Source: CAZHNW01 sp942491575 | GTDB lineage: Bacteria; Spirochaetota; UBA4802; UBA5550 | Assembly: GCA_942491575.1 (NCBI GenBank) | Contig: CALOBT010000025.1 | Coordinates: forward strand, 2,914,001 to 2,978,000 | DNA length: 64,000 bases | Direction: 5' to 3' | Part shown: positions 8,556-16,887 of the stretch, one piece after another | Layout of the letters: the number at the start of each line of letters is the position of its first letter | Numbering within the stretch: the first letter of the stretch is position 1 | Program-made: the position numbers and the translations under genes | The notes under the pieces: generated by a model | Told to the model about the DNA's origin: nothing | The model's input: only the letters and a program-made list of their open reading frames with translations | Database searches by the model: none

Positions 8556-9821
8556 CTATCCTTCCCGATAACCTTCTATTTTTTTAATATCAACTTTCTG
8601 CAGGGGAACGTTTTCCGTGCCGTATTTTTTAAACCTGAAATATGAACGGGGCAGTCTCCAGAGAATTGTCCGTGGGCTGAATTTCATTGAAGACATTATC
8701 CAGCATCCGTGTGTACACCAGCAGTCCGCCTTTTTCCCGCCGCCGATTTCCTTAATTTCCGTTTTCATCGCCTCCGAATAGAGGGCCCGGGAGAGATCAT
8801 AGTCGTACTCCTTCAAGTTGCCAATGGGCTCTCTCATTTCGCAGGACCGGAAATCCCCGTTATGATCAATAACAAAGGTGGTTTTGCCGGCAGTGCACTT
8901 CATGCCCCAGTGACTGGGCTGAAACTGGTTTGCATCCTGGATATCATTAAGAAATTTAAAAAACCCGAGAAAAAAGACCCTGGCAATTTTACGTCCAACG
9001 GGATTAAAATCATAAAAGAGATTGTCCGCCTGTTTATGCAAAAGAGGTGAAACCCTTTTTCTCAGTTCTTTTATCTCCTCTGCAGTGGTCTCCTTTACCG
9101 CGGGATCCTTTGTGTTTCCACGGGGAATTTCAAAGACCTGGCTGGTAATTGCCCCCTTCTCAAGAAGATATGAGCCGAGTTCAAAAACTTCATCATGAGC
9201 CTCCGGGGTAATTACAGTGGCAACATTAATATCCAGCATTTTATTGGATCCGTAAAGGGCATGAACCTTCTCCATGGTGGTGACCGTCTTCAAAAAATTA
9301 CCGGGAACTCCCCGATTCATATCATGGGTGTGGCCAAGACCATCCAGTGAGAAATTCAGTCTTACCGCCATTTCGGGACATGTCTCCAGGAGAAGACCGG
9401 TCTTTTCCACAATAACGTCTGTAAGGATACCGTTGGTGGGGAGGTTAATGGTACGGACCCCATTGTTCTCATAGAAAAATTTTATAATCTCTACTATCTC
9501 TTTTCGGAGAAAGGGTTCCCCCCCGGAAAGCCAGAGTTTATCAAATTTTGGTGATGTTTCAGATATTCTTTTTATCTGCTCCACGGTAAGGTCATCCTTG
9601 CTGTTGAGTTTATCATGATAGAAGCAGGTCCTGCATTTTGAATTACATTGGGAGGTTATAAACAGGAAAACACTCTCCAGTTTTTTCCTTCTGATTATTT
9701 CCTGCATCCACTGGGATTCCGACTGGCTGCTCTCCTTGATGGCTTTATCTCCAGAGGCGGTCTCACTTTTTTTGAGTGCAGTACCCTCTTTCTTTTTATT
9801 AACTGTTGCTGTGGTATTCAT
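8556..9821 (-). CDS. Radical SAM protein with SPASM-like Cys-rich C-terminus
   Basis: A radical SAM enzyme of about 421 residues. The cluster motif CNSKCRTC begins near residue 59 of the chosen start, followed by the GGEP motif (LSGGEPFLR). The C-terminal third has cysteines in a SPASM-like arrangement (MKCTAGKT, DFRSCEM, DCWCTHGCW) that would bind auxiliary iron-sulfur clusters. I prefer ATG 9821 because GGGGGA lies 7 bases upstream; an in-frame ATG at 9836 has no ribosome binding site. It is the first gene of an operon with the GT1 glycosyltransferase. No precursor peptide was seen next to it, so a small-molecule or lipid modification is as likely as peptide maturation. Confidence 0.85.
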   Translation of the reverse strand: MNTTATVNKKKEGTALKKSETASGDKAIKESSQSESQWMQEIIRRKKLESVFLFITSQCNSKCRTCFYHDKLNSKDDLTVEQIKRISETSPKFDKLWLSGGEPFLRKEIVEIIKFFYENNGVRTINLPTNGILTDVIVEKTGLLLETCPEMAVRLNFSLDGLGHTHDMNRGVPGNFLKTVTTMEKVHALYGSNKMLDINVATVITPEAHDEVFELGSYLLEKGAITSQVFEIPRGNTKDPAVKETTAEEIKELRKRVSPLLHKQADNLFYDFNPVGRKIARVFFLGFFKFLNDIQDANQFQPSHWGMKCTAGKTTFVIDHNGDFRSCEMREPIGNLKEYDYDLSRALYSEAMKTEIKEIGGGKKADCWCTHGCWIMSSMKFSPRTILWRLPRSYFRFKKYGTENVPLQKVDIKKIEGYREG

Positions 9822-9848
9822 AAAGAAATCCCCCATTTTGTCGATAAT

Positions 9849-9890
9849 TAATTAACCAGTTAATTATACTGATAATCATTCTGCTGTCAA
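9849..9890 (-). promoter_or_regulatory. Sigma70-type promoter with overlapping palindromic operator
   Basis: On the minus strand TTGACA (9885-9890) and TATAAT (9863-9868) are both perfect consensus with a 16-base spacer. A perfect dyad, TAATTAAC-CA-GTTAATTA (9849-9866), overlaps the -10 box and start site. This arrangement is typical of a repressor-controlled promoter and drives the radical SAM/glycosyltransferase operon. Confidence 0.75.
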
Positions 9891-10074
9891 CTCCAATATT
9901 GGCTTATTGCGAAATTGAATTTTGTCCTAAACAGCATCATGAGATCTGAATGCCCGATTCAGCGGAATAATGCCTTTTTATATTGACACCGCCCCTGTAA
10001 TCGGTCTGAATATTGTCTTTCAAAGAATACGGATTCCGAAATTATTCCTTACCGGAAAGTTGAAGAGGCCAATG

Positions 10075-10713
10075 ATGAAAATCTATGACATTTCAGTAAA
10101 CATATCAAATACACTTCCCACATGGCCGGGAGATCCTGCCGTAAAAATTGAAAGGGATAAGGAGCTTGATAAAGGTGATGGAGCTAACGTGTCCCGTATC
10201 TCCATGGGAGTCCATACAGGAACACATATTGATGCCCCATATCATTTTTTAGCATCAGGAAAGACCGTCGAGAAAATTCCCCTGGAAAACCTGACAGGTC
10301 CCTGCCGGGTAATTGAAGTGAACGCAGGAAAAAGCATTACCGCTTCTGATCTTCAGCAAGTTGACATGGGAAACAGCAACAGGATTCTTCTGAAAACTAA
10401 AAATTCAGAATTGTGGCGGGAAGGAACGAAGGAGTTCTTCCGGGATTTTATCGCCCCGGATGTGTCTGCTGCGGAATATCTTATTGAGAAAAAAATAATT
10501 CTGGTCGGTATTGACTATCTTTCCATCGAGGGATTCTATGCTGAACCGGGAAATCCCGTTCACAATAAACTTCTGGCCAGCAACATTATTCTTCTTGAGG
10601 GACTGAATCTTTCCGGTGTAGCACCTGGAGACTATGAACTTATATGTCTGCCCCTGAACATTTCCGGCACTGACGGAGCCCCGGTGCGGGCTGTCCTGCG
10701 AGACCTTGCCTGA
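10075..10713 (+). CDS. Cyclase-family metal hydrolase (kynurenine-formamidase-like)
   Basis: A protein of about 212 residues from the chosen ATG at 10075, preceded by AGAGG; an in-frame ATG at 10072 is equally possible, and an upstream extension to 9970 has no ribosome binding site. It carries the family metal-binding signature HTGTHIDAPYHF near residue 45 and the TWPGDP motif near the N-terminus (IYDISVNISNTLPTWPGDP). Members hydrolyse arylformamides, isatin or related amides using metal ions bound by the HxGTHxD residues. No tryptophan-degradation genes are adjacent, so the substrate is unassigned. It converges on the rhomboid gene, with 6 bases between the two stop codons. Confidence 0.82.
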   Translation: MKIYDISVNISNTLPTWPGDPAVKIERDKELDKGDGANVSRISMGVHTGTHIDAPYHFLASGKTVEKIPLENLTGPCRVIEVNAGKSITASDLQQVDMGNSNRILLKTKNSELWREGTKEFFRDFIAPDVSAAEYLIEKKIILVGIDYLSIEGFYAEPGNPVHNKLLASNIILLEGLNLSGVAPGDYELICLPLNISGTDGAPVRAVLRDLA

Positions 10714-10719
10714 TAAAAG

Positions 10720-11361
10720 TTATCTCTTCACCACAAAAAAACGGTGTGTAGCCAGTCCCACAATAAATCCGCTGATATGGGTGATCCAGGCTACATTCCC
10801 CCCGCCATTCATAAAACCTGAAATCTGCATTATAAACCAGATAACGATAAAAACAAGAGCAGGCATCCGAATGGGGAAAATCAGAACAAGGGTATGGACC
10901 TTTGCAAAAGGGTATAAAAGCAGATATGCCCCAAGGATTCCGGAAATTGCCCCCGAGGCCCCAACCAGGGAGACATTCGAGCCGGGATTGAATGCTGCAA
11001 AGGCGAGACCACTGATAATCCCTGTGACAAGATAAAAACCGATAAACCGTGGCCGTGACATTGCATCTTCCACATTGTTACCAAAAATCCAGAGGAAAAG
11101 CATGTTAAAAACAAGGTGACCAATACCGCCGTGAACAAACATGTAGGTCACGGGGGTAATCACCGGTGCCAGGAGAGAAGAATCCGGCAGATTTCCCTTT
11201 GAGAATTCAAGAGGAATCAGGGCCAGCTCCCTCGGGGCCATAATCGGTATAAAGTCACCCATCACCTGGTAGATAAAAACTGCCGCATTGACAGCAATCA
11301 GAATAATCGTAATAATCGCCCGACGCCGCGTCGGATTAATATCTTTATAAGGAAAAAACAT
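10720..11361 (-). CDS. Rhomboid-family intramembrane serine protease
   Basis: A 213-residue six-helix membrane protein. The catalytic serine lies in GASGAISG and the histidine in WITHISGF, and the preceding loop contains VHGGIGHLVFNMLFLW, the characteristic L1/TM2 region with HxxxN-like residues. Rhomboids cleave substrates within the membrane. The start codon is one base from the stop of the GlgD-like gene upstream, so the two are probably translated from one message, although no functional link is obvious. Confidence 0.9.
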   Translation of the reverse strand: MFFPYKDINPTRRRAIITIILIAVNAAVFIYQVMGDFIPIMAPRELALIPLEFSKGNLPDSSLLAPVITPVTYMFVHGGIGHLVFNMLFLWIFGNNVEDAMSRPRFIGFYLVTGIISGLAFAAFNPGSNVSLVGASGAISGILGAYLLLYPFAKVHTLVLIFPIRMPALVFIVIWFIMQISGFMNGGGNVAWITHISGFIVGLATHRFFVVKR

Positions 11362-11362
11362 A

Positions 11363-12505
11363 TCAGACTACAGAAAGTCCATCATAAAGATATTTCTTCT
11401 TCTCAAAAAACTCCCTCCCAAGGCCTGAGGCTACATAACATGCACCACCGATATTAGACCGCTCAGGTATGAAACAATCTTTACCGATGACTGTAATACT
11501 GCTGAAAAGAGATCTGGGAAAATCGCTGCTTTTGAGGAATTCCTCCGCAGAACCAATATTGCAGTGGCTGCCAATATTTGGATAGGTTTCCTCAGGGGAA
11601 CGGTCGGTTCGTTCATCTACTATACTCCGGGTAATCCTCGCCCCCGCATCAATACGGACGAAGGGAAGAATAATTGAATCCTTTATAACCGCCTTTTCCT
11701 CAATAATGACGCCTGGGTAGATAATGGAATTTTCAACAGTTCCATTTATTGTACAGAAATCGGAAATAAATGAATTTGAGACCTGTGCCTCCTCTCCAAG
11801 CAGTGCATATCCTTCGGACTCGATACCGCTCTGAATAATTTTTTCTTCATATAACAGGTTAAATATTTCCCGGTTCCAGATCACTTCCCGGTTTCCATTG
11901 AAATAATCGGGAATATTCTTAATAGGCCAGTAATGAGCGACATAGCTGTCCCGTTTTATCCCGCTGTTTATTATAAAGTTCATCAGCATTTCAAATATAT
12001 TTGGCGCAGTATGCCCCTCTTTTAATACCCGGTCCACCACCTTCAGAAGACGACGGCGTCTCGTCACAAGGAGTTTATTGGCCATACTCGGCTTTCCATT
12101 AATATCAATAAGAAAAAGGAGGGCATCCGCCTTTTTTGCCCTGAATCGTTTTAGAATCTCGCTGAAGTCGATAATGGAAGGATTGTCACCATTATATAAA
12201 ATATATATTGAGGTATCATGTTCTTCGATCAAATCATGGCAGTACTGGAGATCGCTGAATTGCTCCGAAACAACCTTTACGGAGTCTGCACGGTCATGAT
12301 GCGTAATATAATCATCAAGGCCGTCTATTATATTGCTATAAATGAGTGTATGTTCCGCATCGACAGCCCATGAGTTTCGCAGTGTGAAATCGACAACACG
12401 GAACCTGCCCCCAAACGGAATCATATAGCGTGATCTCGATTCCGTTAACGAGAGGAGCTCGTCATCCCTGGCTGCAGGATATGAAATTATTGTAACATTC
12501 TCCAT
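11363..12505 (-). CDS. GlgD-like ADP-glucose pyrophosphorylase homologue, catalytic motif degenerate
   Basis: A 380-residue nucleotidyltransferase-fold protein with a C-terminal left-handed beta-helix region (FCTINGTVENSIIYPGVIIE, then IDAGARITRSIVDE), as in glucose-1-phosphate adenylyltransferase. The N-terminus retains PFGGRFRVVDFTLRNS but lacks the GGxGTRLxPLT nucleotide-binding loop found in catalytic GlgC. This resembles GlgD, a non-catalytic or modulatory partner in Firmicutes and some spirochaetes. No glgC is in the window. It lies directly upstream of the rhomboid gene. A role in glycogen synthesis is the family expectation and is not shown here. Confidence 0.8.
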   Translation of the reverse strand: MENVTIISYPAARDDELLSLTESRSRYMIPFGGRFRVVDFTLRNSWAVDAEHTLIYSNIIDGLDDYITHHDRADSVKVVSEQFSDLQYCHDLIEEHDTSIYILYNGDNPSIIDFSEILKRFRAKKADALLFLIDINGKPSMANKLLVTRRRRLLKVVDRVLKEGHTAPNIFEMLMNFIINSGIKRDSYVAHYWPIKNIPDYFNGNREVIWNREIFNLLYEEKIIQSGIESEGYALLGEEAQVSNSFISDFCTINGTVENSIIYPGVIIEEKAVIKDSIILPFVRIDAGARITRSIVDERTDRSPEETYPNIGSHCNIGSAEEFLKSSDFPRSLFSSITVIGKDCFIPERSNIGGACYVASGLGREFFEKKKYLYDGLSVV

Positions 12506-12700
12506 ATATCTATGTCCCTGGAAACTATATCCCTGAGGGAGTAAAGCTCCACTGTTTTTCTCCTATTTCCGGTTGTTTCAATAAAAATGCTGAAACGGAA
12601 CTGATATTTCCCTGTTGTATTTCTCAATAAAGAAATATATCTTGCAGTAAAAATGCAATTAAAAAAAAATATAGCAAATAAAATTACGACGGACCGGGCA

Positions 12701-14215
12701 ATGTACACAATAAAAATTGAACCAGCGGGTCTCACAAAAGAAGCAGAAGAGGGAACCCTCCTCATAGATCTCCTGACGGACGCGGGAATCCCCCTTCATA
12801 CGCCCTGCGGGGGCCGCGGAACCTGCAAAAAATGCACTGTCACAGTTTCCCCCCTCGCTACCGGTCCCGAAACGGAAACAAAAAAGAAATTCCTCCTGGC
12901 CTGCACAACACCCCTGACAGAAGATCTTATTATTCATACCGAGGCTTCAGAGGAAAGTGTAAATATTACCCTTCTTGAAGATATCCCAGATGGAATAGAG
13001 CTGACCCTGGCTGCTGACATCGGAACCACTACACTTCAAATGTCACTTGTAAATCCCTCTACGGGAAAAAAATGGCCCCTTCCATACATTATGAATCCCC
13101 AGAGACGGTACGGACATGATGTAATTGCCCGAATTGCCGCTGCTTCAAATGGAGATAACCGGCGCCACCTGAGGGATTCACTTCTGCGCACACTTTCCCT
13201 TCTCATTCATGATATTTATGCCGCACAAACCCGGCTGGAGGGATCAATTACCAGAATAATTATTTCCGGTAACACCGCAATGACTTATTTTTTCCTTGAT
13301 ATTGATACTGCCCCCCTAGGTATCTTCCCCTATGAAACAGCCGTAACTGATTTTAACAATATTGATATCAATCCCTATCAAAAATTATTTCCCGGGATAA
13401 AAAGGATAGATGCACTCCCCGCCGCATCCGCCTTTCTGGGGGGAGACCTCACAGGTGGGCTCTCCCTGCTGGAAAGTGAACAAATTCCCCCTGGGACACT
13501 CTTCTTCGACATGGGCACCAATGGGGAGATGTTTCTAAAAGTAAACGAAGGCACAATCTATGCTACTTCCTGCGCCATGGGGCCCGCCCTTGAGGGGATG
13601 AATATATCCCAGGGAATGACGGCAACACCCGGTGCAGTCAACCATTTCAGTATCGAAAATGGAGTATTGACGTATTCCGTTATCGGTGACCTTAAGCCGG
13701 CGGGGATAAGCGGAACAGCCTTAATTGATGCCCTCTCCCTTTTCCTGGACCAAGGACTTGTTCTGCACAACGGCAGCATCAGCAAAACCGCCGCGGATAC
13801 AAAGATAGAAGGCCTCACTATAGACAATCTTTCTTTTCATGCGGGGAAGTTTATTTCCATTACACAAAAGGACATACGCGGCATTCAGCTTGCCCGTGCC
13901 GCAAGTTATGCCGCAGCCCGAATCCTGCTGCAGGAAGCAGGTACATCATACGATTCTATAAAACGAGTCATCATAGCCGGCTCTTTCGGAAAAAATCTCT
14001 ACCTGGAGAATTTTAAAAACCTTAAATTCCTGCCTAATTTCCCCAATGCAGAATATTCCTTTGCGGGAAATACCAGCCTCCGTGCAGCTATAAAAGCTGC
14101 CTGCGACGAAGACTTTCTCCGGCAAACCAAAGACCTTAGAAATTCCCTGAATATAATAGACCTGGCGGCACATAAAGACTTTAACGATATTTACATCGAA
14201 TCGATGGATTTTTAA
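12701..14215 (+). CDS. Ferredoxin-ASKHA protein, reductive activator of corrinoid enzymes-like (DUF4445)
   Basis: A protein of about 504 residues. The N-terminus is a 2Fe-2S ferredoxin domain with CGGRGTCKKC and a fourth Cys in LLACTTP. The rest is an ASKHA-type ATPase fold: LAADIGTTTLQMSL near residue 105, FFDMGTNGEM and IIAGSFGKNL. This architecture belongs to RACE/RamA-like proteins, which use ATP to reduce cob(II)alamin in corrinoid methyltransferases back to the active state. I chose ATG 12701 because the ferredoxin fold begins there; an in-frame ATG at 12653 would add 16 Lys/Asn-rich residues. No corrinoid protein or methyltransferase is adjacent, so the partner must lie elsewhere. Confidence 0.82.
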   Translation: MYTIKIEPAGLTKEAEEGTLLIDLLTDAGIPLHTPCGGRGTCKKCTVTVSPLATGPETETKKKFLLACTTPLTEDLIIHTEASEESVNITLLEDIPDGIELTLAADIGTTTLQMSLVNPSTGKKWPLPYIMNPQRRYGHDVIARIAAASNGDNRRHLRDSLLRTLSLLIHDIYAAQTRLEGSITRIIISGNTAMTYFFLDIDTAPLGIFPYETAVTDFNNIDINPYQKLFPGIKRIDALPAASAFLGGDLTGGLSLLESEQIPPGTLFFDMGTNGEMFLKVNEGTIYATSCAMGPALEGMNISQGMTATPGAVNHFSIENGVLTYSVIGDLKPAGISGTALIDALSLFLDQGLVLHNGSISKTAADTKIEGLTIDNLSFHAGKFISITQKDIRGIQLARAASYAAARILLQEAGTSYDSIKRVIIAGSFGKNLYLENFKNLKFLPNFPNAEYSFAGNTSLRAAIKAACDEDFLRQTKDLRNSLNIIDLAAHKDFNDIYIESMDF

Positions 14216-14219
14216 TTAC

Positions 14220-14273
14220 GTGGATATGCGATGAAGGCGCGAAAACGCTTTCTCGCCTTCATCGCATATCCAC
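14220..14273. repeat. Long perfect intergenic hairpin
   Basis: Arms 14220-14239 and 14254-14273 are perfect 20-base inverted copies (starting GTGGATATGCG). Inside them one C/T mismatch is followed by GAAA/TTTC pairing and a four-base loop. It starts five bases after the stop of the corrinoid-activator gene. No T-run follows, so ordinary intrinsic termination is not obvious; processing, RNA stabilisation or a protein-binding role is possible. Confidence 0.75.
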
Positions 14274-14392
14274 ATGGAACCAATTAATATTGACAAAACT
14301 CCCCCTTTTTACACATAAAGTATCAACAATATGGAATTTTTCTCCCTTCCCGCAATCAGAGGGCAGGGTACTGATAGAGTAAGGAGATTTTT

Positions 14393-15754
14393 ATGGAAGG
14401 ACAAAAAAGAGAAAACTGGGGATCAAAGGTCGGTTTTGTTCTGGCAGCGGCGGGTTCCGCTATTGGTCTCGGGAATATCTGGAAATTTCCCTATGTTACC
14501 GGAGAAAACGGCGGCGCAGCCTTTGTGCTGTTATACCTGATTGCTGTCCTTCTTCTGGGTCTCCCCATTATGATCGCTGAACTTGTAATCGGCCGCCACA
14601 CGAAAAAGGATCCCGTCGGTGCATTTAAATCAATGCTGGGTGGAACCGGCTGGGAAATAATCGGATATATTGGAGTCCTTTCAGGATTTTTAATCCTCTC
14701 ATTCTACAGCATTGTGGGGGGATGGACCCTGGGGTATATCGTGAAAAGTATCACCGGGGCCATCACCACCATGACCGATACCGGTACCGCGGCAAAAATG
14801 TTCGGGGAATACACCGCCGATACGGGATCGATGATACTCTATCATTTCCTCTTCATCTCCGCATGTGTACTCATTGTCATAAGGGGTATTCAAAACGGTA
14901 TTGAAATGGCGAGTAAAATTCTCATGCCCCTTCTATTTATTCTGCTCATTGCATTGATAATCCGTGGAGTATCTATGGAGGGAGGCCTTAAGGGGGTCGC
15001 CTTTTTCCTGGAACCTGACTTTTCAAAAATTACAACTGATTCAATCCTTTCTGCCCTTGGACAGTCATTTTTTAGCCTCAGCCTGGGCATGGGGGCCATA
15101 ATAACCTATGGGAGTTACCTCTCCAAACAGGATAAAATACTCCACTCAGCCCTATGGATCGTTGTCCTCGATACGGTGATTGCAATTCTTGCGGGTCTGG
15201 CTATTTTTCCCGCGGTATTTGCCATGGGCCTCGACCCGAAGGGTGGACCGGGACTCATTTTCCATGTAATCCCCGCGGTCTTCAGCAACATGAACTACGG
15301 CAGTGTCTTCGCTACCCTCTTCTTTATCCTGTTGTTTATTGCGGCACTCACGTCGGGGATTTCTCTCCTTGAAGTCACCGTTGCATACATTTCCGACGAA
15401 AAGGGATGGAGCAGGAAAAAGGCCGTTCTCATTTTCGGCATTATTATATTTCTCCTGGGAATACCCGCAGGTCTTTCCTTTGGCGTAATGAAGGACGTTC
15501 ACATATTTTTTGGAAATACCTTCTTCGATTTTCTCGATAAACTGACTTCAAATTATATGCTGCCCATTGGCGGCTTTTTCATAGCCGTCAGTCTCGGATG
15601 GAAATACGGACTCGACAGAACCCTGCATGAACTCGACCCGGATACTCGCATTATATCATTAAAAAAGCTTTGGGCATTTTTTATTAAATATGTATCACCA
15701 ATTCTTGTACTGATAGTTTTCATATTTAATTTCATTAAAAATATTGGAGACTGA
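14393..15754 (+). CDS. Neurotransmitter:sodium symporter (NSS) family transporter
   Basis: A 453-residue sodium-coupled amino-acid transporter of the LeuT/MhsT fold. The sodium and substrate site region GSAIGLGNIWKFPY is intact in the first helix and the second half of the inverted repeat is visible (LGQSFFSLSLGMGAIITYGSY). The length matches the 11-helix MhsT-type bacterial members more than the 12-helix LeuT. AGTAAGGAG lies 6 bases before the ATG. A TTGACA at 14290-14295 upstream may be part of its promoter, though no good -10 box was seen. It is monocistronic, lying after the long hairpin at 14220-14273. Confidence 0.93.
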   Translation: MEGQKRENWGSKVGFVLAAAGSAIGLGNIWKFPYVTGENGGAAFVLLYLIAVLLLGLPIMIAELVIGRHTKKDPVGAFKSMLGGTGWEIIGYIGVLSGFLILSFYSIVGGWTLGYIVKSITGAITTMTDTGTAAKMFGEYTADTGSMILYHFLFISACVLIVIRGIQNGIEMASKILMPLLFILLIALIIRGVSMEGGLKGVAFFLEPDFSKITTDSILSALGQSFFSLSLGMGAIITYGSYLSKQDKILHSALWIVVLDTVIAILAGLAIFPAVFAMGLDPKGGPGLIFHVIPAVFSNMNYGSVFATLFFILLFIAALTSGISLLEVTVAYISDEKGWSRKKAVLIFGIIIFLLGIPAGLSFGVMKDVHIFFGNTFFDFLDKLTSNYMLPIGGFFIAVSLGWKYGLDRTLHELDPDTRIISLKKLWAFFIKYVSPILVLIVFIFNFIKNIGD

Positions 15755-15877
15755 TTGATCCTGAATTTCTATTGACCTGAAAGAACAATTTTGATTTGCT
15801 GATTATAGAAACAAAAATAACACTGTTATGTTTCCCGGCATTATACGTCAGCCATGAAACAGAGTGAGGAGGAACCA

Positions 15878-16699
15878 ATGTCAGACTTTGAATTCTATAC
15901 TGTTGAAAAAAAACCCCCCATTGCATGGGTATACCTGGATCGGCCGGATAAACTCAATTCAATGAATAAACCTGCCTGGGACGAGTCCCCAGCAATTTTT
16001 GAAGACCTCGACCAGGATGAAGAAATTAAAGTTATTATCGTATCCGGCAAAGGAAAATGTTTTTCAGCCGGTATCGACCTCATTGGCATGGCCGGGAGTA
16101 TGCCGGAGCTGATGAGCCAGAACCAGATGGGGGGCGTTAAGGCAAAACTACTCAGATGGATCTATGCCATGCAGGAAACCAATACCTGTATTGAACGCTG
16201 CAGGAAACCGGTAATTGCCGCCATTCATGGCTACTGCATCGGAGCGGGCCTCGATATGGTCACCGCCTGCGATATCCGTCTTGCCGCAAAAGATGCTGAG
16301 TTTTCCCTGAGAGAAGCAGGGGTCGCCTTTGTTGCAGACGTTGGAGTCCTTCAGCGCATACCCCACATAGTCGGACAGGGTATTGCCCGGGAACTTGCCT
16401 TTACCGCAAAATATTTTAATGCAGAAAGGGCAAAGGAAATTCTCCTGGTAAATGAAGTCTATGAGGATCATGAATCCCTGATGGCTGAAGCGGAAAAAAT
16501 GGCCATGGAAATCGCAGAGAACTCACCCCTCGCAGTACAGGCATCAAAAGAGGTCCTCAACTATGGCATTGGCAAGAGTATAGATGACGGCCTTAAATAT
16601 GTAGCATCAATTAGCGCCAATATCATCCCATCTGAAGACCTGATGGAAGCGGCAAAGGCCATGATGGAAAAAAGAAAACCAAAATTTACCGGCAAATAA
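15878..16699 (+). CDS. Enoyl-CoA hydratase/isomerase family, dienoyl-CoA isomerase-like
   Basis: A protein of about 273 residues starting at ATG 15878, which has GAGGAGGAA just upstream; the in-frame ATG at 15854 would sit upstream of that site. The oxyanion-hole segments (CFSAGIDLIGM and HGYCIGAGLDMVTACD) are intact. The motif REAGVAFVADVGVLQRIP resembles the active-site region of delta(3,5)-delta(2,4)-dienoyl-CoA isomerases, which carries acidic residues in the same positions. It probably acts in oxidation of unsaturated fatty acids. It is followed by a strong bidirectional terminator and has no fad neighbours here. Confidence 0.85.
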   Translation: MSDFEFYTVEKKPPIAWVYLDRPDKLNSMNKPAWDESPAIFEDLDQDEEIKVIIVSGKGKCFSAGIDLIGMAGSMPELMSQNQMGGVKAKLLRWIYAMQETNTCIERCRKPVIAAIHGYCIGAGLDMVTACDIRLAAKDAEFSLREAGVAFVADVGVLQRIPHIVGQGIARELAFTAKYFNAERAKEILLVNEVYEDHESLMAEAEKMAMEIAENSPLAVQASKEVLNYGIGKSIDDGLKYVASISANIIPSEDLMEAAKAMMEKRKPKFTGK

Positions 16700-16716
16700 T
16701 AAATTTACCGTATTCC

Positions 16717-16757
16717 GGTATAAAAAAAGCGTCAAATATTGACGCTTTTTTTATACC
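16717..16757. terminator. Strong bidirectional intrinsic terminator
   Basis: Arms 16717-16735 and 16739-16757 pair perfectly over 19 bases around a 3-base loop. The GCGTCAA core is flanked by A7 and T7 runs, so it can terminate transcription in either direction. It follows the isomerase gene. Confidence 0.9.
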
Positions 16758-16887
16758 CTCAACATCACTTTGAAATTCACATTAAAATAATGCACCTAAC
16801 GCATTTCATTTTTCTTTAAGAAAAAGATTTCCTTCTTGCCCTTTTGAAGCAGTATACATAGAATATGCCCGCAACAGAGTAAAAATC

